Shown piece after piece: positions 24,991-34,534 of a stretch of DNA of 64,000 nucleotides; the first letter of the stretch is position 1; the number at the start of each line of letters is the position of its first letter. The DNA comes from Nilaparvata lugens. Its lineage: Eukaryota; Arthropoda; Insecta; Hemiptera; Delphacidae. The notes under the pieces were generated by a model that saw only the letters and a program-made list of their open reading frames with translations, had not been told where the DNA came from and ran no database searches. Where the stretch lies: contig NC_052517.1 of assembly GCF_014356525.2 (NCBI RefSeq), forward strand, positions 7,025,500-7,089,499. Reading direction: 5' to 3'. Both the position numbers and the translations under genes were made by a program.

Positions 24991-26080
24991 CCTATTAGGG
25001 TTGATTGGTGTCCTGTAATTGACTGATGTTGATTGTGTGTAATTATTGTTTGTATAAGGTTGTCTTTGGAAATTGTTCTGATTTGTTTCGTGTGGGAAGA
25101 CGTTTCCGCTCCTATTTCCAAACTGTCTATTAGGATTAGGATTATGTGATTGTGTGTTTCTGTCGCGATCATTGTAATTATTATTGTTTGAATAAGGTTG
25201 TCTTTGGAAGTTGTTCTGATTTGTTTCGTGTGGGGAAAAGTTTCCGCTCCTATTTCCAAACTGTCTATTAGGATTGGGATTTTGTGATTGACCTACATTT
25301 CTACTCAAATTTTTCACCACAATACTCAGATCGTTCAATTTCTTTTCTAAAGTATCTACTACATTTATTTTTTGGACAGGCTGTTCGATTGAAGCATTAT
25401 GCATTCCTAACTTTTTGTCTAGAAGGAAGCGAGATCTTTCATATTTGGCGAGATTTTTCTCTAAATCTTCAACTGATGCATTGTCCATGAAAGCAACATG
25501 TTGCAATGCTCCTACGTCTAAGCCTCTCAAAACATATCCTACTATTCTTTTCTCTGACATTTGAGGCTCAAGAATGTGACAAAGTTTTATTATATCTGCT
25601 GTGTATTCTGTGTATGTTTCTGTTGGTAATTTGTTTCTGTTTTCGAGTTTTTGTCTGGTTGTCTCTTCATGAACAGGGTCTACAAGTTTACTTTTTAAGT
25701 GGCCTACTGCATCAAGAAATGTCGCGTTTTCATTTTTATCCGAAAATATGTCGAAAATTGCCAATGCTGTTTTCTTGAGGTAGAGGGGTAAATACAAGAT
25801 TTTATCATCCTCATCCCACTTATTTATTTTTGCTGCCCTATTGAAGGTTTTCAACCACTCGTTGAAGTCTTCACTCTTTGTACCCCCATAGCTTTCGGGT
25901 TTCGCAAAGGGTCTTTTATCATTCCCTGCCATATTATTTTCTGGAATTAGGATATTTGCTAAGTTATCGGGAGCTACTGTGTCGTAGATGTGTTCTTGAT
26001 TTCTGCCCAGCTTGCCTACTATTCGCTCGTAATCGGCTAACATAGGGAAGATAATACGATCGCGTTGAGACAGGGACCCT
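24865..26080 (-). CDS. gag: gag, main part
   Basis: Capsid/nucleocapsid protein that packages the element RNA. The 392-codon frame (start about 26043, frame open to about 26078) has a retrotransposon-gag-type capsid region over roughly residues 35-215. A glutamine/asparagine-rich segment contains a direct repeat of about 44 residues ('NPNPNRQFGNRSGN' twice). A CCHC zinc knuckle lies at 355-368 (C-X2-C-X4-H-X4-C). The stop at 24865 overlaps the pol frame, as expected for frameshift expression of pol. The N-terminal part is in another frame upstream. Confidence 0.85.
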
Positions 26081-26083
26081 AAC

Positions 26084-26335
26084 TTATCGACTTAGAGCAT
26101 CTCTAGCTCCTGAATCGTGGTCCACATAAATACAAACTTTTTTTGCCAAGTCAACAGCGAATCTCAAGTATTCAATATTAACAGATTGAGGGATGTGAAT
26201 ACCTAACTGTTTGCCTAGCTCTAATAATTCTGATTTATCCAGAGATTTTACTTTTAAATCAATAGGTAAACGTAATAATGAAACCTCGAATTCACTAGGT
26301 GATTGTTCAGAGTCACTAGAACTAGAGCTACTCAT
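26084..26335 (-). pseudogene. gag: gag N-terminal fragment, frame-broken
   Basis: An 83-residue frame starting ATG at 26335 with a Ser-rich N terminus followed by helix-forming sequence. It stops at 26084, and the main gag frame opens within a few bases in a different frame. It is either a one-base lesion, a consensus error, or an unusual separate leader ORF. Confidence 0.7.
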
Positions 26336-26510
26336 CTCAATATAACAATAATAACAATTATCATATTTACCCTGTACGTTGAGAGAATAGAGGACATAAT
26401 TATACGAGATCAAACACAGAATATAATAATTATGATAATGACCTGAAATGAAAATGTCAATAGATAATTTGAAGGCTAATCTTGTCAATTAATAAACTCT
26501 TTCTCATGAG

Positions 26511-26527
26511 AACGACGCCCAACACCA
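26511..26527 (-). promoter_or_regulatory. Candidate primer binding site of element 1
   Basis: On the minus strand TGGTGTTGGGCGTCGTT begins directly after the 5' LTR. The leading TGG fits pairing with a tRNA 3' CCA. I cannot assign the tRNA. Confidence 0.55.
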
Positions 26528-27133
26528 TGTAATGGGGTATTTAAAATCGGAATATATTGGGGTTATATTATGTATGGTATTGTGATGGTATTATAAGGTT
26601 GTGAGAACAACCCTAGACATTATGGAAACAATTTATAATAGGGGAATCGCTTGGCTTGCGAGAGGTTAAATTGATCTAACTCTATAACTCATGAGAAAGG
26701 AACTATATTTTAAAATAATAAACAAAACAGTTATATTTTGGAGAACTAAGTAATCGATTTAATCAAATTGTAACTCAAAATGAAACTGGAAACTTAAATA
26801 AAAATAATATTGAGAAAACTTTTTAAACAAACAATAGAATAATTACAGGATTTGCCTTCAATAAAAAAGATGAATAATATATAATAATAAAATTGATAAT
26901 ATTAGCTCACTGAACTCACTGAACCAGGAAAATGGTGTCTCGGAAAAGAAGGGTAGAGCCGGGCCCGATTATCTGCAGTAGATAGCTCCAGGTCCCGTCC
27001 TCGTAACCGACTGACTAGAGCCTCTCATTTTTTTCATAATTTTACTTGTCATGAATTTTCACCGTCGTCAACAATTTATCTATTCATTGTGAAAATTCAT
27101 GACAAATAATAAAAATTATGTAGTTCTATTACA
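26528..27133 (-). repeat. 5' LTR of element 1 (606 bp)
   Basis: Bounded by TGTAAT...ATTACA. It is three bases longer than its partner, each in a homopolymer (C, T and T runs). The same 17-bp hairpin is at 27046-27062 with 27089-27105. Confidence 0.9.
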
Positions 27134-27639
27134 CTAAAATAACATAGTATTGTCTCTTGAAATTCTCTGCTTTGAACTCGGGCTGACCTGTTGCCAGTAT
27201 GTCTTGAAGGAGATTAGCTTTTGATGTTTGCATTTTTGATACACCAACCCCAACAGCCATTAGCCGTCTTCACACCGATATCTTGCCGACACGACATACA
27301 GACAGGATTTACTCTGATAAATAGTATAAGAGGAGGCTGCGGTTAATATCTGCGCGAGGTCTACTGTTCACAGAACTACTGTGATACCAAGAACGAATCA
27401 TATGCTGATAGTGAATGTTTTTGTGATTTTTCTGGCTTCAAATTTATCAAGTTTTTTAATATTTTTCAATTTATTAATGCATTTTCAAGTGTAATAATAA
27501 TTTGTTTCATCTTTCTTCTGATCAACCGAGATACAAAATTTTTAGTATAATGTATATTTGGACTGTAAATTTTTGTGATTTTTATAAAAGTGTTTTCATA
27601 ACCTCATTTGGACTATTTTTATGAAAATTAGGGAAAGGA

Positions 27640-27703
27640 ACAGTTTTGGGTTCATCCTGTTGATTCTCTCCCAATCATTAATTTGATGTTGTGATTAAGG
27701 AAT

Positions 27704-27739
<36 letters not shown>

Positions 27740-27740
27740 T
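27640..27740 (+). repeat. R3 tail followed by (AAT)n
   Basis: An 'AGGGAAAGGAACAGTTTTGGG' type block, then (AAT)n at about 27707-27740. 27134-27639 holds a short R1 CTAG-end fragment (about 27355-27384) and otherwise nothing recognised. Confidence 0.55.
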
Positions 27741-27837
27741 ACTAGTTTAAAAGAAACAATTATATTTTATTAAGCAATAAATTATATTTATCTGTGATTT
27801 CATAATTAAAATGAAATATTTTGTTAATTAATTAATT

Positions 27838-27990
27838 ATTCTACATTGTTGAAAGACGATCTGGTAACAGAGAAAAGCGAGAAAAAGATAGCGCTATCCG
27901 CTTTGTTGAATGATAGACAAGGAGAGCAATACCATTGCTAATCAAACACTGCAATTATAACGTGGACCTCAATATAGAACTATGCTCGAC
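27838..27990 (-). repeat. R7 copy
   Basis: Reverse of the 9541-9695 copy: 'TCTACATTGTTGAAAGACGA' to 'TTATAACGTGGACCTCA'. Confidence 0.65.
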
Positions 27991-28086
27991 CTATGACCTA
28001 TGACTATAGGTACTGTAGCAGAAAATCGACAACGTTGTTCTCCTATCTTCCATTACAACGTGGACTTCGCTATAAGTTAGTTAGAC

Positions 28087-28626
28087 TATAGTGAGGCCCA
28101 CGTTATAATGACAGTATTTGATCAACTTTGGTTTTGCTTTCCTTGTCTATCATTCGACAAAGCCGGTGGAACTATCCTTTTCTAGGTCCACAACGGCGCC
28201 AATTATGTTTTTGACAGTGTAGAAATATGAATAGTTTATTTATTTATCACATTGTATACAAATACTTAACTTGAGGAAAGGCACAACAGGCTCATGCCCA
28301 AAACTGTCCCATTTCCAATTTATACTTTACTGTCCAAATCAAAATGTTGGTTATGTCACTTCCACTTTTCAAAATACAATTTAACTCTTCAATACTCAGA
28401 TAAACAAGTGAATTTTGAATGAAATAGGTACTATTAGAGTCCAAAATCAAAAAATCTAGAACAGTAACTCATTAATTATTCAAAAAGTCTAATTTTTGAA
28501 TGAAACTAGAAATTTTTGAACTAAAAACGTCACACTTTCCAGAAAACTACAGAAAAATTATGCAGAGAATCGGCATCGCTATTCTTCTATCTTTATCCAC
28601 TGACATTATAACGTGGACCTCACTAT
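28087..28626. mobile_element. R7 MITE, complete, carrying an R3 insertion
   Basis: Terminal inverted repeats of about 29 bp: TATAGTGAGGCCCACGTT... and ...AACGTGGACCTCACTATA. The TA ends suggest a TA-targeting element. An R3 block (about 28226-28360) and AT-rich sequence lie inside. No transposase is seen. Confidence 0.75.
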
Positions 28627-28921
28627 AGTTTTCAACTGAAAAACACAACTAGGTCAATGGCTTGAAAGGAAACGCTTTCACCAAATAAATTATATTCAAT
28701 CAATCATACCTCTTCAGAAAAACTCTCCCCAAAAATATAAATGAAACACATGTTCCAATCAAACAAACGTGGCAATAATTATTCTCAGATTAATTACAAA
28801 GATTTTCTAGTTCAGTCAAACTTGTCTGAGCAATTCTGAACCGATCCATCTATCAATCACTGATTTGAAGTCGTCAATCAAACAGTTTTGATTGATAAGT
28901 AGACTTTTCTCAACTTGAAAA

Positions 28922-29040
28922 CTTGAGGTCCACGTTTAAATGGCAGTATTTGATTAAAATTGGTGTTGCTATCCTCGTCTATCATTCGACGAAGCAGATA
29001 GCGCTATCCTTTTCTAGCTCTGCAACGTTTGCTATTTCGC
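28922..29040 (+). repeat. R7 partial copy
   Basis: 'TGAGGTCCACGTTTAAATGG' followed by the 'GATAGCGCTATCC' phrase; it abuts R1 at 29049. Confidence 0.6.
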
Positions 29041-29048
29041 GAATTTTG

Positions 29049-29213
29049 TTGACCGAGCGAAGTGAGGTCTAAGATTCAAGTTGACGGTTTGGCGTTTCTC
29101 TTAATGTTTAAATGTTTGAATGTTGCGCATTTACGGCGAAACGCGGTAATAGATTTTCATGAAAATTTGACTGGTATGTTCTTTTTTAATTGCGCGTAAA
29201 ATTTAAATTTAAA
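29049..29213 (+). repeat. R1 copy, truncated
   Basis: Starts TTGACCGAGCG and ends within the 'AATTGCGCG' region. Confidence 0.8.
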
Positions 29214-29255
29214 TTTCATTTTAAACTGGATTAAATCCGTATAAACTCTAGTTTG

Positions 29256-29665
29256 TTGACCGAGCGAAGTGAGGTCTAAGATTCAAGTCGACGGTTTGGC
29301 ATTTCTTAATTTTTAAATGTTTAAATGTTTGAATGTTTATTATGTTGCGCATTTACGGCGAAGCGCGGTAATAGATTTTCATGAAATTTGACAGGTATGT
29401 TCCTTTTTTAATTGCGCGTCGACGTATATACAAGGGTTTTTGGAAATTTTGCATTGCAAGGATATAAAAGGAAAAAGAAGCCTCTTTCATACGCCAATAT
29501 TAGAGTAAAAATCAGACTATAAAATTATTCATCATAAATCAGCTGACAAGTGATTACACAGATGTGTGGAGAAGCCAGTCTATTGCTGTATTTCCATAAA
29601 GTCTATAGTTTCAATCAGGTACTTGTGGATGAGAATACTGCGTGAGGTATTCACAGAACTACTAG
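29256..29665 (+). repeat. R1 full-length copy
   Basis: From TTGACCGAGCG to CTAG, followed by TATTA. A small deletion lies in the GTGAGGTCTACTG motif near the end. Confidence 0.85.
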
Positions 29666-30329
29666 TATTATTATCAATTACTAAATTATGAGAATTTATC
29701 ACTTAATCGTTGAAATAGTTATTTGTATATCTAGAGTGAAAAGTACGACTTTTTCTCCCTGTGGGAAAAAGTTTGAAGCCCGAGGCGAAGCCGAGAGAGC
29801 AAAAGTATTTTTCGCTCGTTATGTACACAACATTTTTCCTCCATCTACATTTTTTTATAGAAACTGCAAATAAAATCATTTTAAAAACTTACATATTGGT
29901 GACAATGTTTCCTAACAACATAACCTAAAATCTAAAACCTAAAAACCGGTCGGCTGATTGGCACTACTGATTGCGCTATCTATTGGCAAAAGTTGTAACA
30001 ATTATATCAGCTGAGCGGCTACCAAAAATGGCTGACTCCAGATCACGCGGTTCAGATTTGAATTGCAGATCAAAAATATTTGTTGGCTGGTATTTTGAAT
30101 AGAATAAAATATTTTAAAAATTGTATAAATTTATATCGTCTACTAATATTAAGAATATTATAATAATTATCATACACACATATATTTCATGAGTTAATTA
30201 AATTTCTGGTTGTGGTATTGAATTCAGTTGACTCAATGACAGACACCTCTATTACGCTTTCTCATCTGAGCTTAGACCTTCTTACCTATTACAATGTAAG
30301 TTTAAAAATAGAGATGCTCCCCATGTTAT
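29666..30329. other. Unannotated interval
   Basis: Contains a 'GAAGCCCGAGGCGAAGCCGA' repeat-like segment (about 29770-29800) and AT-rich sequence. No accepted gene. Confidence 0.4.
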
Positions 30330-30825
30330 TTAAATGGAGTCAATTTCACTCCCTAGGGAGTTTTTCTGTTTTTTAGTACCGAGAGCAAAAAGTGACACTT
30401 TAGTATCATGTTTCAGGAAGTAAAGTAAGTACTTTTGACAGTAGGTGGTGGAAAATAATATTGTATCACAAAAGCTTTCAATTTTATTGTCAGCTGCATT
30501 CAATTTAAATACTTCTGAATCAACTAATGCTGATATTCCAACATGAATTTCACTGTATAACATTAGTCGATGTCTGTTGTGGATTTTATTTGTTTCAAAC
30601 AATTTATTGTTCACACTAATAAAAAGCTGGAATGATAAGATTATTGGGTGACTCTGAATGTTGATATATGTGAGATCTAGATCCACTGTATAACGTAATG
30701 GAATTGATAAATGCCAGAGAAGAGACGAAATTCTAAAGGATCACAAAAAAATTGATAAAATTCATAGAAATGTACTCACTGTGCTTAAAAGTCTTCGTGA
30801 TTGGATAATCTGGAGGTTGTCTCAC
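30330..30825 (-). CDS. Unrecognised gene, two 3' exons (partial)
   Basis: Exon-like block 30825-30780 (46 nt) is preceded on the minus strand by TTTCTCCTTTACAG and followed by GTGAGTACA. A further intron of about 90 nt ends in TTATACAG before the last exon (about 30688-30330). The frame is open through both blocks and across the junction, then stops with TAA at 30330-30332. The joined frame gives about 133 residues of balanced composition (for example 'SEVFKLNAADNKIESFCDTI'), unlike the low-complexity frames elsewhere. No family is recognised. Upstream exons would lie to the right; the nearest rightward sequence is R3 and then the palindrome arm. It could be a pseudogene fragment. Confidence 0.5.
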
Positions 30826-30894
30826 CTGTAAAGGAGAAACAAATAATGAATTGAATTAATTATTATTAAACGGAAATCCAAATTGCAATATTTA

Positions 30895-31045
30895 TTTATT
30901 TATTTATTTCATTGGCAATTACAGATCATGATTAAAATATGATTGGGAGAAGACAACAGGCATAGCCCAAAACTGTCTTCTCCCAAATTTTTACAAATAA
31001 AAGTTTCAAAAAAGAATAAGGTTAAGATTTCACTTTCACTTCAAA
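30895..31045 (-). repeat. R3 copy
   Basis: (TTTA)n followed by 'GATTGGGAGAAGACAACAGG...CCCAAAACTGTCTTCTCCC'. Reads as a retroposon tail in reverse. Confidence 0.55.
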
Positions 31046-31672
31046 AAGTCCAATTTCCACTTCAAAACTAATGACTAAACTAAAAATTTTGATATTTGAA
31101 AACTGATAAAAAACAAAAATATTTCACTCAAATCTCTATAAATTGGAAATTTTTGAGTTATTTTGCAAAATAACATAGTAATATCTCAATAATTTCCATC
31201 ATTTAATTGAATCATGAGAAAAGATTTAGAAGAAAAGACAGGAACTCAAGAGAACAGGATAAAAAGAAGACCAATGAACAAAATATGAAATGTCCAGTGG
31301 AAGAGAGGAGTGATAATAGAGAGGAGAAAGACGAACCAATCACAAGCAAGAACCAGACTGGTAAGCCACGCCCACAGACACACCTTTCCACCTCTCCCTC
31401 ATCGTTGGTTATGTTGGCTCTCTCTCTTGGTTATGTCGAGTGAGTAAACGTGTGTCAGTTCGGCTCCGTCTTCTAACAGATATTTCGTAGGGTTATACAG
31501 TTCAATTCACTTCAAATTATACATCTAGTTATTCAGTTTCTCGAGCTTAATTCAATAGTGAAATTATATTTTTGATCAACTCACACTCTTTTTATTTATC
31601 TTGAAAAAACATTCATAATTCTTCAGTCTACCTTCTCGCCTGTAACAGTGTAAATCCACCTAACGGTACACG

Positions 31673-32391
31673 ATGGGTCGACCGAACAGAGGCGAGCCGA
31701 GGAATGAGGTCAATGCTCCGAAGCCAGGGCCAGCTATTTCTGGATCACTGTCTGAAGAGACCCTCCAAATTATTCGACAGCAAATCGAGGAAACTGTGCA
31801 TCATGCTGTTTCTATGGCAGTGAAGTCTATCTTTGAGGAACTTCAGGCATTGAAGGAGGAGAACAAACAGCTGCACGATAGAATTCGTGAGCTAGAGGTG
31901 TCTTGTCACCTGAAGGTCGACGACCTCGAGCAATACGGGCGCCGACATTCAATACGTATTTTTGGGATCCCGGAGAGTGACAAAGAAGACACGGACCTGC
32001 TGGCGCTTGATGTCTTCAACAAGAAGCTGAACGTGCCCGTGACTCTGGCGGATGTCAACCGCTCGCATCGCGTTGGAAGGCGTCAACCACCTCAACAAGG
32101 GCAAGCTAAACCCAAGGACCGACCCATCATAGTACGACTCTGCAGCTACCGGACCAGGAAGATGATCTTCGACGCTAAGAGGAAGCTGAAGGGTTCCGGC
32201 GTCACCATTCGCGAGGATCTGACTGCGGAGCGTCTCAAGATCCTCAACGCTGCGGCCGACCGTCATGGGCATAGGAATGTCTGGTCATCGGACGGAGGAT
32301 CAAGATCTCTATCGGCGAGGGAGGATCCAAGAGGGTCCACACAGTCGAGAGGATGACCGACCTTCAGAAAATAAAGGTAAATTAAATCATT
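31673..32391 (+). CDS. LINE ORF1 protein (coiled coil + RRM-like)
   Basis: RNA-binding chaperone of the LINE particle. ATG at 31673. Residues about 24-88 form a heptad-rich coiled coil ('FEELQALKEENKQLHDRIRE'). An RRM-like fold follows (about 92-166, with 'RHSIRIFGIP' and 'RPIIVRLCSY'), and then a basic C-terminal segment, the L1-ORF1-like layout. The frame shifts near 32295: the annotated frame ends at 32356, while an alternative frame gives a more sensible C terminus to about 32391. Codons here are clearly more G+C-rich than those of ORF2. Confidence 0.8.
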
Positions 32392-32754
32392 TCAGGATTC
32401 GATGACTAAGGTGCCCTTCACTACAATAATAGGAAATTCGTATTAATACATTTCACAGTAGATATACCTTGACATTTTTCATGAGCTGGCTTTCTGTTCT
32501 ATAAATGAATCTTTCCACTGCTATTTATGATTATATATGAGGCAATTATTTCAAACTAAGGAGATCCACATTTGTTAATACTGATTAATAATTTATCTTT
32601 ATATTAATTCCCAAAACTACGTTCAATGCATCAACTACTATACTCCAGAGGGTACTTAGAGAATCATTATCTCTATTCTTACTAATAATTATTACATCTC
32701 TTACCAAAATTATCTCCATAATTAATAATTTTCGAAATACTGAATTTCAAATAA

Positions 32755-33242
32755 ATTTGATGATTAACATATGTTATATATATGGATGTAATCTATAGGT
32801 AAAGATAGTAATCTCCTATATAATGGTATCTTCTACTGTTGCCACAGCTTGAACAATAGAAGCTAATGTGTGAAGAATTATTGATAGAACAGAGGGGTGG
32901 GTAGTCTGTTCATATGCTTATATAGGGGCTGTGTTTCATTTAACGTTATCTTAGACATTCATCACTAAACTATTACAGTTCTCAATTTACTACTTTCAAA
33001 TAAATTGGATGATTAACATATGTTATAGATATGGATGTAATCTATAGGTAAAGATAGTAATCTCCTATATAATGGTATCTTCTACTGTTGCCACAGCTTA
33101 AACAATAGAAGCTAATGTGTGAAGAATTATTGATAGAACAGAGGGGTGGGTAGTCTGTTCATATGCTTATATAGGGGCTGTGTTTCATTTAACGTTATCT
33201 TAGACATTCATCACTAAACTATTACAGTTCTCAATTTACTAC
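32755..33242. repeat. Two tandem ~244-bp units
   Basis: 'GATGATTAACATATGTTATA' to 'CAGTTCTCAATTTACTAC' occurs twice with only a few differences. Confidence 0.9.
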
Positions 33243-33464
33243 TTTTATCGTTATTGCAACTCCCAATAGTTAATTATACTTCTAATACTATATAATATTT
33301 TTCACACTTCACCGTTCAATACTATTTAAAACTCATCTAAAATAGTCTAGCACTTTTCCCATCGTCTCCTCAACTTCTTATTTTTTCTTTCTCGTTTCTC
33401 TTCTTGATCTTATATTTATAATGATTACTTGAATATTGTTGTTTGCGATGATAATTATTATTCT

Positions 33465-33640
33465 TTTCTCTTCTTCTTCTCCTTCTTCTTCGTCTTCTTC
33501 TTCTTTTTCTTCCTTTTCTTCTTCTTCTTCTTCTTCTTCTCTTCTTCTTCTTCTTCTTCTTCTTCTTCTTCTTCTTCTTCTTCTTCTTCTCTTCTTCTCT
33601 TTCTTTTTCTTTTCTTCTTTTCTTCTCTCCTTGATTAATT
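33465..33640. repeat. (TTC)n microsatellite
   Basis: Near-pure TTC/CTT. The Glu/Arg- and Phe/Ser-rich frames here are artefacts. Confidence 0.95.
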
Positions 33641-34069
33641 CAAGATCACAATGCGATGTTCTATTTCTTATTCTATAGTTCAGTTTCATAAGTTCTTCGC
33701 AATTTGTGCACATTCCTTCTTTCTCTTCTTATCTTCCCTATTATTATCATTATTTTCCCTGTGATTTTTCCACTAGCTATCCAGCATGTTCAAATGTTTA
33801 TTTCTCTTTCTATATCTATTTATCTTTCTACCTTTTCTCTTTCTATCTGATTACCTTCTACTAATATCCATATATTATATCATAATATCCATATATTTAT
33901 CCATATAATATTCGATTCTTTCCCACATTATATCATACTATTCCTCTTCAATTTTATGCGAATATTATTCATTATCAGTATTATGTATCTTTCCTCTATT
34001 GATAACTTTCTTCAAAGATTTTTCGTGTTTCTGCTGGCTTCTTCTTCTCTTTTTCAGTTTTTACTGGAT

Positions 34070-34325
34070 CCCATTTCGCTCTATCTCCACCATGTACACG
34101 ATCTTCCACTACTGGATTTCATCTCTCTCTGTCTCCACTTGGACTCGATCTTCCACTACTGGATTCCTTCTCGCTCTACCTCCACTTGGACCCGATTCTT
34201 CCACTACTGGATACCTACTCGCTCTACCCCCACTTGGACCCGATTCTTCCACTACTGGATACCTACTCGCTCTATCTCCACTTGGACCAGATCTCCCACT
34301 ACCAGTTCTTTCTCAATCTTATTGT
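34070..34325. repeat. 47-48-bp minisatellite, about five units
   Basis: 'CCACTACTGGAT' recurs at about 34105, 34152, 34200 and 34248. The 48-bp units keep a plus-strand frame open with a repeated ~16-residue phrase ('TTGYLLALPPLGPDS'). I treat it as non-coding. Confidence 0.75.
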
Positions 34326-34534
34326 GACCGAGACTCCACACATCTACATCTTATTGTGTTTAGTGAATTTTTGAACTAGTGCTTTAAATAGTGAAGGGAG
34401 CCGAACTGTCAAGGCATACTGAATGCACTCGAATCAAGAGACTTTTTCATTTAGGTTAAGTTTTATCAGTTTCATCCCCATTTCCCCCGTCATGTGTCGT
34501 TCTGAGGTCGGTTCACGATTGGTCTGCTGCTTCC

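Larger units (their letters stand above)
17158..27133 (-). mobile_element. Gypsy/errantivirus-like LTR retrotransposon with env
   Basis: A 9976-bp element in LTR-gag-pol-env-LTR order on the minus strand. The LTRs differ by eye by one internal substitution, three homopolymer-length changes and one end base, implying a recent insertion. Yet gag, pol and env together carry about seven frame breaks. A candidate primer site abuts the 5' LTR and a purine-rich tract abuts the 3' LTR. No matching target duplication is visible (CGCA on the left, CTAA on the right). The env is of the class shared by insect errantiviruses and baculovirus F proteins. Confidence 0.93.
32392..34534. other. ORF1-ORF2 spacer with three repeat arrays
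   Basis: 2.1 kb, unusually long between LINE ORFs. It holds a near-identical direct duplication of about 244 bp (about 32755-32998 and 32999-33242), a (TTC)n tract (about 33465-33620) and a 47-48-bp minisatellite (about 34070-34325). No accepted gene. Confidence 0.75.
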
